In this document: piece after piece, positions 41,168-49,261 of the stretch
How positions within the stretch are numbered: position 1 is the first letter of the stretch
Layout of the letters: every line of letters begins with the position of its first letter
Assembly: GCA_035286125.1 (NCBI GenBank)
Contig: JAYKIS010000086.1
Span: 1-64,000 of the forward strand
Reading direction: 5' to 3'
Length of the DNA stretch: 64,000 bases
Source of the DNA: VGJW01 sp035286125
GTDB lineage: Bacteria > Cyanobacteriota > Sericytochromatia > S15B-MN24 > VGJW01
The notes under the pieces: generated by a model
What the model was told of the DNA's origin: nothing
The model's database searches: none
What the model saw: only the letters and a program-made list of their open reading frames with translations
Translations under genes and position numbers: made by a program

Positions 41168-42427
41168 GTGCCAGAGCTCGTGCCCCAGATAAACTGCCCT
41201 TCCTGCCATACGCCGAACGACGAGGAAAACCGGTTCTGCTGCGACTGCGGCAAGCCCCTCAAGGCGGCGGTGACGGCGCAGCCCATGGGGGCGGTGACGC
41301 AACCGGCTTCCGGGTATGCGCCGCCCAGCACCCTTTTGGCCCCCTCCACGCTTCTGCAGGAGCGGTACCGCATCACCCAGTTGGTAGGCCAGGGCGGCAT
41401 GGGTGCCATCTACCTCGCCAACGATACGCGCTTCAGCTCCAAGGTCTGCATCGTCAAGGAGATGCTGGACCATTTCACGGACCCCGAGCAGCGTGAGATT
41501 GCGACGCAGAACTTCTACCGCGAGGCCGACCTGCTGGCCAACCTCGATCACAATGCGATCCCCGAGGTCTACGATCGCTTCACGGAGGCCAATCGCCACT
41601 ACCTGGTCATGGAATACATCCAGGGCACGGATCTCGAGCAACGGATGCACGAGAGCATGGCCCCCTTCGATGAGAAGAGTGTCATCGGCTGGGCCATCCA
41701 GTGCTGCGACGTGCTGTCGTACCTTCACCACCAGAAACCGCCCATCATCTACCGGGACATGAAGCCGGCGAATCTGATCCTCACCCACTTCGGCAAGATC
41801 TACCTCGTCGACTTCGGCATCGCCCGTTTCTTCAATCCGCAGGCCCGCGGCACGATGATCGGCACGCAAGGCTACGCGCCCCCCGAGCAGTACCGTGGAC
41901 AGGTCGAGCAACGGACCGACATCTATGCGCTGGGTGCCACGATGCACTATCTGCTCACCAATCGCGACCCGCAGAACGAGGCGCCCTTCAGCTTCCCGCC
42001 GGTGCGTCAGCTGAACAGCGAGGTCAGCGAGGCCCTCGAGAACATCATCACCAAGATGCTGGAGCCCGAGCTCGAACGTCGCTACCAGACCTGCGACGAG
42101 CTCCTCGCCGAGCTCATCCTGCTGGGCGGCCACGAGACCGGGGCCGTCCGGAACTGTCCCCACTGCGGGGTCCGCATCTCGCGGGGCCGTCAGTTCTGTC
42201 CCAATTGCAAGGGCTATATTGCCGCCCATCACACGTCGACCTACGACAAGATCCACGCCAAGGCCCTCACGGCGCGCAACCTCGATCCTTCCCTTGCCGA
42301 TGCCGCGGATGGACGGCACGGCGGGGCGGTCTGGCAGCAGCCGTGGTTCGTGGCCAGCCTTGTGCCCGTGTCGATGGCCCTCGGTGCCTTGCTGATGTGG
42401 CTGTTCATGCGGGGAGGTGCGGCATGA
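41168..42427 (+). CDS. Membrane-anchored Ser/Thr protein kinase with two zinc ribbons
   Basis: 419 residues from a GTG. An N-terminal zinc ribbon (C10, C13, C24 or C25, C27) precedes the kinase domain (about 66-325): glycine loop GQGGMGAIY (75-82), Lys97, Glu119, catalytic YRDMKPANL (Asp197, Lys199, Asn202) and DFG (215-217), then GYAPPEQY. HRD reads YRD, as in many cyanobacterial-type kinases. A second zinc ribbon (C330, C333, C344, C347) and a single membrane helix at 393-413 follow, so the kinase faces the cytoplasm. It overlaps the pseudokinase-PP2C gene by four bases. All catalytic residues are present. Confidence 0.93.
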   Translation: MPELVPQINCPSCHTPNDEENRFCCDCGKPLKAAVTAQPMGAVTQPASGYAPPSTLLAPSTLLQERYRITQLVGQGGMGAIYLANDTRFSSKVCIVKEMLDHFTDPEQREIATQNFYREADLLANLDHNAIPEVYDRFTEANRHYLVMEYIQGTDLEQRMHESMAPFDEKSVIGWAIQCCDVLSYLHHQKPPIIYRDMKPANLILTHFGKIYLVDFGIARFFNPQARGTMIGTQGYAPPEQYRGQVEQRTDIYALGATMHYLLTNRDPQNEAPFSFPPVRQLNSEVSEALENIITKMLEPELERRYQTCDELLAELILLGGHETGAVRNCPHCGVRISRGRQFCPNCKGYIAAHHTSTYDKIHAKALTARNLDPSLADAADGRHGGAVWQQPWFVASLVPVSMALGALLMWLFMRGGAA

Positions 42428-44070
42428 GCCCGCCACGGACCGTGCCGGAGCCCTTGGGGCCCGACGTGCTCCTGAGGGGGCGCTACCGTATCGATCGATT
42501 CCTCGAGAGCAAGCACGAGGCCAACCTCTACCGAGCGCTCGACACGATGACCGACCTGCCTGTCATCGTCAAGGAACGCGGGTCCGTGCAGCCGGGCCCC
42601 ATACCCGAGGCGCTGGCAGACAGCGAGTGGGCCGATGATGCCGCGGGACATCCCTTCCAGGACGAATTCCTGATTCTCCGGTCCGTGCGCTCCACGGCGG
42701 TGGTCAAGGCCTTGGATCTGTTTCGGGAAGATGACCGCGCCTACCTGGTGCTCGAGCAACTCGAGGGTCGCGACCTGGCCTATTTCCTGGCGGGTGGCGA
42801 GGACATCCCGGTCCAGCAGGCCATCGACTGGGTGGCCCAGATCTGTGACGCCCTGGGGCAACTCCATGCGTCGGGCATCCTTCACCTCGATCTGCAGCCC
42901 CGGTACCTGGTGGTGTCGCCGGACCGAGGACAGTTGCGCCTGACGGGCTTCCATCGCGCCACGATGGTGCCGGTGCAGAAAGTCGTCGATGCCACACCGG
43001 GTTACTCCCCACCCGAACAGTTCGGTTTTCTCGAGGGTCGCGTTACCGAGCGGTCCGACCTCTTTGCGCTGGGAGCCATCTGGCACCAGTTGCTCACGAC
43101 CGTCAGTCCGGAGGAAATCTGGCAACACGAGGAAGACCGCTTTGTCTTCACCGACGTCAGTCACTACCTGCCCGCGATTCATCCGCACATCGAACGACTC
43201 GTGCGGAAGCTGGTGGCGATCGACCCCCTCGATCGCTTCTCGTCCTGCGCGGAGCTTCGGGCCGAAATCCACGAGTTGGTCCAGAATCCCATCCGACGGG
43301 TCGGGACCTGTTCGGACGTGGGGATGTTGCGGACAGGCAACGAGGACGCCCTTGGCGTGTTCGAGCTGACCTTCACGGCGCAGGGCCAGAGCAGCGGTCT
43401 CGGGCTCTACATCTGTGCGGACGGGATGGGCGGCGTGAATGCGGGCGAAATCGCCTCGGCGATCACGGTCGACGAGGTCACGAGTTACGTCCAGAACGCC
43501 TTGGCCTCGCTCGGAGACGGCGAGGATCCGTCCAGCCAGGTCAAGCTGCATCTGCAGCAGGCGGTCAAGGTCGCCAATGCCCGGGTCTACGACACCGGGC
43601 GTGCCAATCCGGCGATGCAGGGCATGGGGACCACCGTCACCACGGCCTTGGTCTTCGGGCACACGGTCTATGTCGCCCATGTCGGCGACTCGTGCTGCTA
43701 CCTGATCAACAGGCAGGGCATCGACAAGGTCTCGCGGGACCACAGCCTTGTCGGGCGCTTGGTCGAATTGGGCCAGATCACGCCCGAGGAGGCGCTGGTC
43801 CATCCGCAGCGCAACCTGATTTACCGCTCGCTGGGGACCTACCCCAATGTCGAGGTCGACCTGTACCAGCGTCCCTTGCGGACGGGGGACTGGCTGCTGC
43901 TTTGCAGTGATGGCCTGACCGGGCACGTTTCCGACCCCGAGCTGCACCAGATCGTCACCGATGCCATCGATCCCGTCGCGGCCGCCCAGCGGCTCGTCAA
44001 CCTCGCGAATCAGCGCGGGGGCGAGGATAACATCACCGTGGTGCTGGTCCAGATGTCGGAGTACCGGTAA
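42424..44070 (+). CDS. Pseudokinase fused to PP2C protein phosphatase
   Basis: 548 residues. The N-terminal kinase-like domain (about 15-285) is degenerate: the glycine loop is lost (FLESKHEANLYRA), the catalytic loop reads HLDLQPRYL (Asn replaced by Tyr161, Lys by Gln158) and DFG reads T174-G-F, so the metal-binding Asp and Asn are gone. The fold markers GYSPPEQF and RSDLFALGAIWHQLL remain. The C-terminal PP2C domain (about 293-545) is intact: NEDA (Asp308), ADGMGG (Asp333), HVGDSCCY (Asp422), CSDGLTG (Asp496) and GGEDNIT (Asp535). It is a phosphatase with a built-in kinase-binding module, coupled to the active kinase upstream. Confidence 0.93.
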   Translation: MSPPRTVPEPLGPDVLLRGRYRIDRFLESKHEANLYRALDTMTDLPVIVKERGSVQPGPIPEALADSEWADDAAGHPFQDEFLILRSVRSTAVVKALDLFREDDRAYLVLEQLEGRDLAYFLAGGEDIPVQQAIDWVAQICDALGQLHASGILHLDLQPRYLVVSPDRGQLRLTGFHRATMVPVQKVVDATPGYSPPEQFGFLEGRVTERSDLFALGAIWHQLLTTVSPEEIWQHEEDRFVFTDVSHYLPAIHPHIERLVRKLVAIDPLDRFSSCAELRAEIHELVQNPIRRVGTCSDVGMLRTGNEDALGVFELTFTAQGQSSGLGLYICADGMGGVNAGEIASAITVDEVTSYVQNALASLGDGEDPSSQVKLHLQQAVKVANARVYDTGRANPAMQGMGTTVTTALVFGHTVYVAHVGDSCCYLINRQGIDKVSRDHSLVGRLVELGQITPEEALVHPQRNLIYRSLGTYPNVEVDLYQRPLRTGDWLLLCSDGLTGHVSDPELHQIVTDAIDPVAAAQRLVNLANQRGGEDNITVVLVQMSEYR

Positions 44071-44152
44071 GTGACGGAACCCTGGACGCGCGGCGTCGTC
44101 CGGAGGGTAGGATGGTAACGTCGCGACGCATGGCTCCCGGAGGACGACCCAG

Positions 44153-44539
44153 ATGACCCTTGCCGAACAGCCCCAGGCCACCGACAACGCTTCCATGGCT
44201 CCGCCTGCGCGCCTGGTCATCAAGCGCGGCGGTCGTGTCAACCAGACCTTCCAGCTCGAGCGCAAGGGAGAGACCCACGTCGGCCGCTGGGATCCGGACG
44301 GGGGGGCCTTCCCCGAGATCGACCTGACGGAGGACGATCCCGAGGCCAAGATTTCGCGGAAACATGCGCGCTTCTTCGTCGAGGAAGGCGCCTACTTCCT
44401 GGAAGATCTGGGGTCGCTGAACGGTACCTTCGTCAACCGGGGCGCACGGCTCCTGCCCGGCCAACCGGTCGGCGTCAAGGACGGGGATGAAGTTCTGCTG
44501 GGCAAGACCTTCTGCACGTTCATCCAGGACCAGGCGTGA
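44153..44539 (+). CDS. FHA-domain phosphothreonine-binding protein
   Basis: 128 residues, essentially one FHA domain after a short tail: HVGRWDPDGGAFPEIDL (the Gly-Arg anchor), ISRKHARFFVE (Ser and His that hold the phosphothreonine) and FLEDLGSLNGTFVNR (Asn contact). A GGAGG lies upstream of the ATG. It follows the kinase/phosphatase pair by 82 bases and overlaps the thioredoxin-like gene, so it is a likely reader or substrate of the module. Confidence 0.92.
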   Translation: MTLAEQPQATDNASMAPPARLVIKRGGRVNQTFQLERKGETHVGRWDPDGGAFPEIDLTEDDPEAKISRKHARFFVEEGAYFLEDLGSLNGTFVNRGARLLPGQPVGVKDGDEVLLGKTFCTFIQDQA

Positions 44540-45087
44540 TGGCGATGCGTCCGCGCCTGCTGCCGCGCCTGCTTGGCGCGGCCCTGTTGCCCTTGTTCGC
44601 GGCCCAGCCCGCCCTGTCGGCGGACAAGCAGGCTCCGGCCTTCGATTTGGCGGTAATTCCCGTTGAAGGCAAGGCCTCACCCAAGCGCGTCAGCCTGGCT
44701 TCACTCAAGGGCAAGGTCGTCCTGCTGAATTTCTGGGCCACTTGGTGCCCGCCTTGCCGGCACGAAATTCCCGACCTGATTCGCCTGCAGCAGGACCTCA
44801 AGGGCAAGGGGTTCACCGTGCTGGGCGTGTCGCTTGATGACGAGCCCAAGGTGGCGGTGCCGATCTTCGCGAAGGAGTTCGCCGAGCGTCAGGGCACCCG
44901 GTTCAACTACCCTCTGCTCGTGGGCTCCGAGGAGCTTGCGCGTGGCTTCGGGGGCATCCGCGGGATTCCGACGACCTTTCTCATCGACCGCAAGGGTGTG
45001 ATTCGCCAGAAGTGGATCGGCCCGCCGGGCGAGGAGCACGACGAGATCCTGGCCAACTTCAACAAGGCCATCAAGCCGTTGCTGTAG
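44539..45087 (+). CDS. TlpA/ResA-like thiol-disulfide oxidoreductase
   Basis: 182 residues from the ATG at 44539 (a GTG at 44536 is also possible; the ATG overlaps the FHA stop). Residues 1-27 form a signal peptide (RLLGAALLPLFAAQPALSA). The thioredoxin fold carries the active site WCPPC (C70, C73) in FWATWCPPCRHEI, a GIPTTFLID cis-Pro loop and GVIRQKWIGP. It acts in the periplasm as a reductant or oxidant. A strong terminator follows immediately, so it ends the signalling operon. A direct link to phosphorylation is not established. Confidence 0.92.
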   Translation: MAMRPRLLPRLLGAALLPLFAAQPALSADKQAPAFDLAVIPVEGKASPKRVSLASLKGKVVLLNFWATWCPPCRHEIPDLIRLQQDLKGKGFTVLGVSLDDEPKVAVPIFAKEFAERQGTRFNYPLLVGSEELARGFGGIRGIPTTFLIDRKGVIRQKWIGPPGEEHDEILANFNKAIKPLL

Positions 45088-45101
45088 GCGCCTGAATCAA
45101 G

Positions 45102-45143
45102 GCAATAGCCCGGTCATCCCCTGCAGGATGGCTGGGCTATTGC
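45102..45143 (+). terminator. Terminator hairpin after the thioredoxin-like gene
   Basis: An 18-base stem (arms 45102-45119 GCAATAGCCCGGTCATCC and 45126-45143) with two G-U pairs and a six-base loop, 14 bases downstream of the stop. It also lies just past the end of the convergent recombinase-like gene (stop at 45157), so it can serve both strands. Confidence 0.75.
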
Positions 45144-45156
45144 GCTACGAAGAGGG

Positions 45157-45945
45157 TCAGATGACCTGAAGCACGGCCTTGCCGTTGTTGACCTCGGTGA
45201 AGAGCTCCTTCGAGATGATGGGCTCGTGGTCACGCTCGAAGACCTTGTTCTGGCACTGGTAGTCGCCGGTGTAGAAGATGTTCTCGAGGATGGTCTTGAC
45301 GGTGTTGGCCTGCCAACGTCCGCCACGCTTGGTCGGGATACCGTCCCGGCTCAGGTCGCCGGCGATCTGGCGCAGGCTGCGACCGGCGGACCGCTCGCGG
45401 AAGATGCGCTGGACGACGGGGGCTTCCCGTTCGTTGATGACGAACTGGTTGGTGCTCTCGTCGAGGGTGTAGCCGAAGGGGCAGGTGCCGCCGTTGTGCA
45501 GCACTTCGCGGGCCCGGACGTAGACCTTGGAGGTCGTGGGGGCCTTGATGGGCTTGATCCAGCCAGCCACCTGGGGAATGCGGACGAGGACCCGGATCAG
45601 CTGCATGCCTTCGGGCTTGCTCGTGTCGACGCCTTCGGCGATGGACACGAGGCGCACTTCGCGATGGGCGAACTCGGAGAGGACCGTGGCGACATCGTGG
45701 AAGCGCCGGCCGAGGCTGTTCAGGCTGGGCATCACGAGGACGGTGTTGGGCTCGGCGATGAGGCTGCCGAGGATGGGGCGCTCGAGAGCCGAACCGAAGT
45801 GGCCGGTCTCGATGTGAACGTCTGTCAGCTTGATGCCGTTGGCATCGCAGTAGGCCTCGAGGGTGCTGCGGGCTGCCGTGACGCGCTCGGGGCGCGAAGC
45901 ATCCTCAGGGCTGAGCCAGACGTAACCGTGGAAGGTGGGATTCAT
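45157..45945 (-). CDS. Serine-recombinase-derived protein lacking catalytic arginines
   Basis: 262 residues from an ATG with AGGAGA upstream. The N-terminal part follows the resolvase fold (about 1-130): YVWLSPED aligns with the resolvase YARVStdqQ with the nucleophile Ser at 12, but the Arg at the next-but-one preceding position is Trp10. LERPILGSL keeps Arg56, and MPSLNSLGRR aligns with the K-L-D-R-L-G-R catalytic segment with Asp->Asn76 and Arg->Ser77. A Recombinase domain follows (GYTLDESTNQFVINEREAPV, PTKRGGRWQANTVKTIL), which normally binds DNA. So it has the DNA-binding half but probably cannot cut. No zinc-ribbon domain follows, and there are no flanking att sites or mobile genes. Confidence 0.82.
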   Translation of the reverse strand: MNPTFHGYVWLSPEDASRPERVTAARSTLEAYCDANGIKLTDVHIETGHFGSALERPILGSLIAEPNTVLVMPSLNSLGRRFHDVATVLSEFAHREVRLVSIAEGVDTSKPEGMQLIRVLVRIPQVAGWIKPIKAPTTSKVYVRAREVLHNGGTCPFGYTLDESTNQFVINEREAPVVQRIFRERSAGRSLRQIAGDLSRDGIPTKRGGRWQANTVKTILENIFYTGDYQCQNKVFERDHEPIISKELFTEVNNGKAVLQVI

Positions 45946-45990
45946 GGGGTTTTCTCCTGGCGCCGTGAGCCGCACGGTGGGCTCTCCGAC

Positions 45991-46065
45991 GTATTCTAAA
46001 AGTTTCTTAAGAAACACCAATGCAACTACTATGTCAGATAGACGTTAAGGCGCACTTAAGAAGCA
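45991..46065 (-). promoter_or_regulatory. AT-rich palindromic control region upstream of the recombinase-like gene
   Basis: In a GC-rich genome this stretch is markedly AT-rich. It contains a perfect 14-base palindrome GTTTCTTAAGAAAC (46002-46015) and repeated TTAAG cores (about 46025-46060, including CTTAAG at 46055-46060). It lies about 55-120 bases upstream of the recombinase-like start. A DNA-binding protein that controls its own promoter is the simplest reading, with the recombinase-like protein as candidate regulator. Confidence 0.55.
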
Positions 46066-46140
46066 AGTAAGATGAATTTAACTTTGATTTGATGGAGGCG
46101 TCAAGTCGCTTGCCGTGCGCCTTTGGGTGGTCAATAGGCG

Positions 46141-48504
46141 TCATGACAAGAACGTGACGATCGTCACCCCGTCACCCCCCTCTCCGGACTGGCCGGGGCG
46201 CCATCCGGCGACGCCCGGTTGGCCGTCGAGGTGTTGCCGGACAGCCTGCAGGAGGGCGCCCGTGCCGTGACCGTGGATGACGACCCCGGTCTCGTGTCCG
46301 GCGAGCCACGCGGCCGCCAGCCACCGATCCAGCGCGGGCACGGCCTCGAGGACCTGTCGGCCCCGCAGGTCGACCGTTCGGGAAGCATGCGGGGGATCCC
46401 ACGCCTCGATGGACCCGCCGGTCCGTTTCCGCTGCGAAGGCGGCGGCGCCTTGGGCATGACCGCGGGGGGGCGCGCTCCCTTCTCCGGGCCTGAGGCGAC
46501 CTCGGAAAGGCGTACCGTCAGCTTGAGGCCCCCCACATCCGCCTGCAGCAGGCCGCGTTCGTCGGGAGCACGCGCCACCGTGCCCCAGCGCTCGAGGCGA
46601 ACCAGCCAGACCGGCTGGCCGGCCTCGAGGGGGGTCTCGGCAGCAGGGGGTTGGGGTGGCGCAAGTCGTCCCCGTGCCGAGGCCTCGAGGCGTTCCTTGG
46701 CTTGCTGGATCTGGGCGCCGGTAGGCCGGCCCTTAAGGATGGCGATGGCGTCCCGAACCTGGCTTCTGGCCTCGTCCAGCTCCGCATCGAGCGAGGCACG
46801 CGCCTTGCGCCGGAGGTCGCGTTCCTCCTGGCGCCAACCCGCAAGTCGCGTTTCAAGCTCCGCCTGCAGGGCCTCGGCTTTTTGGCGCGAGGCGGCGAGG
46901 GCCCGGCCGTGGTCTTCGGCCTCTGCGCGCGCCCGGTCGAGCTCCGCCACCAGGCGATCCTTCGTGTCCTGCCGTGCCTCGTGCAGCGCCCGGGCCCGGC
47001 CCAGCACGTGAGCGGGCAGCCCGAGGCGGCCGGCCACGGCGATGCCGAGCGAGGCTCCCGGTTGTCCGTGGGAAAGCCGGTAGCGCGGCTCCATGCGGTC
47101 CAGATCGAATCGCGTCGTCGCCAGTCCGAGCCGGTTGTCCTCGAAGGGCAGGGTCTTGAGTTGGCCCAGGTGGGTGGTGGCCACCACCCAGGCGCCCGAG
47201 TCGAGTACGGCTTCGAGAATCGCGCGGGCCAGCGCTGCGCCTTCCTCGGGGTCCGTACCCGAGCCGACCTCGTCGAGCAGGACCAGGTGTCCGGGCCGCA
47301 GGTCGGGCAGCAGCCGGGAGAGGGCCTTGACGTGGCCGCTGAAGGTCGACAGGTCTCCGTCGAGGGATTGCGGGTCGCCAATTTCCGCGTGCAGGCCCGT
47401 GAGGTGGGGCAGGCGGGTGCCAGGCCCCACTGGCGGCAAGATGCCGGATTGGTGCAAGAGGATCGTCGTGCCCAAGGTCTTCAGGGCAGCCGTCTTGCCG
47501 CCGGTGTTGGGCCCCGTGATCAGCAGCCCCCCGGTACCCAGATGGAGGTCGATGGGGACCGCCGCTTCTTCGAGCCGAAGCCGGAGCAGGGCGTGTCGCG
47601 TATCCCGAAGCTCCGGAGCTTCCCCGACATCGGGCCGGCGTCCCTGCCAGCGCCAGCCCAATCGTACGCGCGCCTGGGCCAGGTCCATCCGGATCAACAG
47701 GGCGGTCGCCTCGCGCAGCGCTGTGCCGTGGCGTCCCACCTCGCGGCAGAGGGCCTCGAGGATGCGGGCCTCCTCACGCCGTACCGCGGCGTCGGCAGTC
47801 GCCCACGACTCGTTGGCCTCGAGGAGATCGGGCGGTTCGACGTGCAGGGTCCTGCCGCTCGTGGAGCGGTCGATCACCAACCCAGGCACCTCGCCGCGCC
47901 GATCCGCCCGGATCGGCAGGACCCATCGCTCGTGCCGCAGAAGCACATGGTCTTCGCCGAGTGCTTCTGCATGACGGCGGGCCAGGCCCTCGGCCCTGCG
48001 GCGTGCGGCCCTGCCCGCCTCGAGTGCCTCGCGGCGCATTGGTCCCAGCTCCGGGGATGCTCCATCCTCGAGGGTGCCGTCCTCGGCGATGACGGCTTCG
48101 ATGATCTGCCGGACCCGGGCGACGTCCGGCCAGACCCACGAGCGTACGGCGAGGACGGCGCCAAGACGAGCATAGCGGCGCGTGCGTGCCTGCCAGGCCT
48201 CGGCGAGGCCGGCCCAGCGTGCCATCTGGCGAAGCTCTTGTCCGGACAGGCTGCCACCTTGTTCCGTCCGGCGAATCAGCAACTCGGGCTCGTCCAGCCC
48301 GCCCGTGTCCGCGCGGGCTCCTGCGAGGGCCTCATCCAGGGCCTCCGTCAGGTCCAGCAGCCACGCCACCTCATCTGCGTCCGCGCTCGGTATCACGGCA
48401 AGCGCCTCGCGTCCTGCGGCCGCGCCCTCCGTCTCGGCGGCGAGACAGGCCCTGAGCGCGTCCCAGTCGAGGGCCGAGAGCGTCCGTGCGCCAAAGCCGA
48501 GCAT
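46141..48504 (-). CDS. mutS2: Endonuclease MutS2
   Basis: 787 residues. MutS-like core with Walker A ITGPNTGGKTAAL and the following VLLDEVGSGTDPEEG, ATTHLGQLK segments, a long coiled coil, and a C-terminal Smr domain (DLRGRQVLEAVPALDRW, VIHGHGTGAL). MutS2 binds branched DNA or collided ribosomes and suppresses recombination. All expected motifs are visible. It is 196 bases from the recombinase-like gene (start 45945) and reads the same way. Confidence 0.96.
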   Translation of the reverse strand: MLGFGARTLSALDWDALRACLAAETEGAAAGREALAVIPSADADEVAWLLDLTEALDEALAGARADTGGLDEPELLIRRTEQGGSLSGQELRQMARWAGLAEAWQARTRRYARLGAVLAVRSWVWPDVARVRQIIEAVIAEDGTLEDGASPELGPMRREALEAGRAARRRAEGLARRHAEALGEDHVLLRHERWVLPIRADRRGEVPGLVIDRSTSGRTLHVEPPDLLEANESWATADAAVRREEARILEALCREVGRHGTALREATALLIRMDLAQARVRLGWRWQGRRPDVGEAPELRDTRHALLRLRLEEAAVPIDLHLGTGGLLITGPNTGGKTAALKTLGTTILLHQSGILPPVGPGTRLPHLTGLHAEIGDPQSLDGDLSTFSGHVKALSRLLPDLRPGHLVLLDEVGSGTDPEEGAALARAILEAVLDSGAWVVATTHLGQLKTLPFEDNRLGLATTRFDLDRMEPRYRLSHGQPGASLGIAVAGRLGLPAHVLGRARALHEARQDTKDRLVAELDRARAEAEDHGRALAASRQKAEALQAELETRLAGWRQEERDLRRKARASLDAELDEARSQVRDAIAILKGRPTGAQIQQAKERLEASARGRLAPPQPPAAETPLEAGQPVWLVRLERWGTVARAPDERGLLQADVGGLKLTVRLSEVASGPEKGARPPAVMPKAPPPSQRKRTGGSIEAWDPPHASRTVDLRGRQVLEAVPALDRWLAAAWLAGHETGVVIHGHGTGALLQAVRQHLDGQPGVAGWRPGQSGEGGDGVTIVTFLS

Positions 48505-48532
48505 GGCCCCATCGTAGCACCGTGTACAGGCC

Positions 48533-49192
48533 CTAGCCGTCTTGCTCCCCGGAGCTTCGAGAGGCGGGACTTTCGCCGGCCCAACGGAGCAATGCGGCTT
48601 GATCCTCCGGGTCCTCTCGGAGAAACAGCACCGTCCCGGGGCGTGCCGTCCGGTGTCGGGCGGAGGTCAGCGTCACGTAGGTACCGGCCAGCCCCAGCAG
48701 CAGCGCCACGGAGACGACGCCGGGATTCGCACCAAGCCCGAGGAAGGCGCCGCAGGTGGCGCCTGCCAGCATCTGGGCCAGGATGCGCCAACTTCGCTCC
48801 AGCAGGCCGTCCGGACCTTCGAGCAGGCTGACGGCCTCGAGCATGGGGCGGGTCGCGGCGGGTTCGAGCCAGCGCGCCAGCATGAAGACGGGACGTTGCA
48901 GCAAGCCGAGATAAAGGCCCAATACGCCGCCGAGTGCGCTACCCAGCAGGGGCCCCGGGGCCAATTCCGTCACGCGCCAGACCCAGGCGAGAAAGGCCGT
49001 GAGCAGGAAGCCGCGCAGGTGCAGGAGGAGCAGGCCGTGCCTCGGGGCCTCGGGATGCCCCGGTGCGACAAGATGCCCCAGCAGCAGGGCGTGGTCGGGC
49101 GTGACGAGCCCGATTCGGCGCCCGAGTCCCAGGATCAGGCTCAGTGCGCCGCTGGCCCCCAGCGCGGCCCAGACCATCGCGATCGCATCCAA
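48533..49192 (-). CDS. Polytopic membrane protein, function unknown
   Basis: 219 residues. Start TTG at 49190-49192 is chosen because AGGAGG lies five bases upstream; a GTG six bases earlier would have no spacing. Five or so membrane helices: MVWAALGASGALSLILGLG, LLLLHLRGFLLTAFLAWVW, LLGSALGGVLGLYLGLLQ, ILAQMLAGATCGAFLGLGAN and VSVALLLGLAGTYVTLT. The C-terminus is hydrophilic. I recognise no family. Confidence 0.72.
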   Translation of the reverse strand: MDAIAMVWAALGASGALSLILGLGRRIGLVTPDHALLLGHLVAPGHPEAPRHGLLLLHLRGFLLTAFLAWVWRVTELAPGPLLGSALGGVLGLYLGLLQRPVFMLARWLEPAATRPMLEAVSLLEGPDGLLERSWRILAQMLAGATCGAFLGLGANPGVVSVALLLGLAGTYVTLTSARHRTARPGTVLFLREDPEDQAALLRWAGESPASRSSGEQDG

Positions 49193-49261
49193 GGGCACCT
49201 CCTGCGAGGGTTTCGCAGGGGCACGATGCCGGTGGCGTCCCGGGCCGGCAAGGTCCGCCCG

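Noticed and set aside
45157..45945. Active integrase of a mobile element
   Set aside because: Catalytic Arg and Asp residues are replaced and no att repeats, insertion-sequence ends or phage genes flank it.
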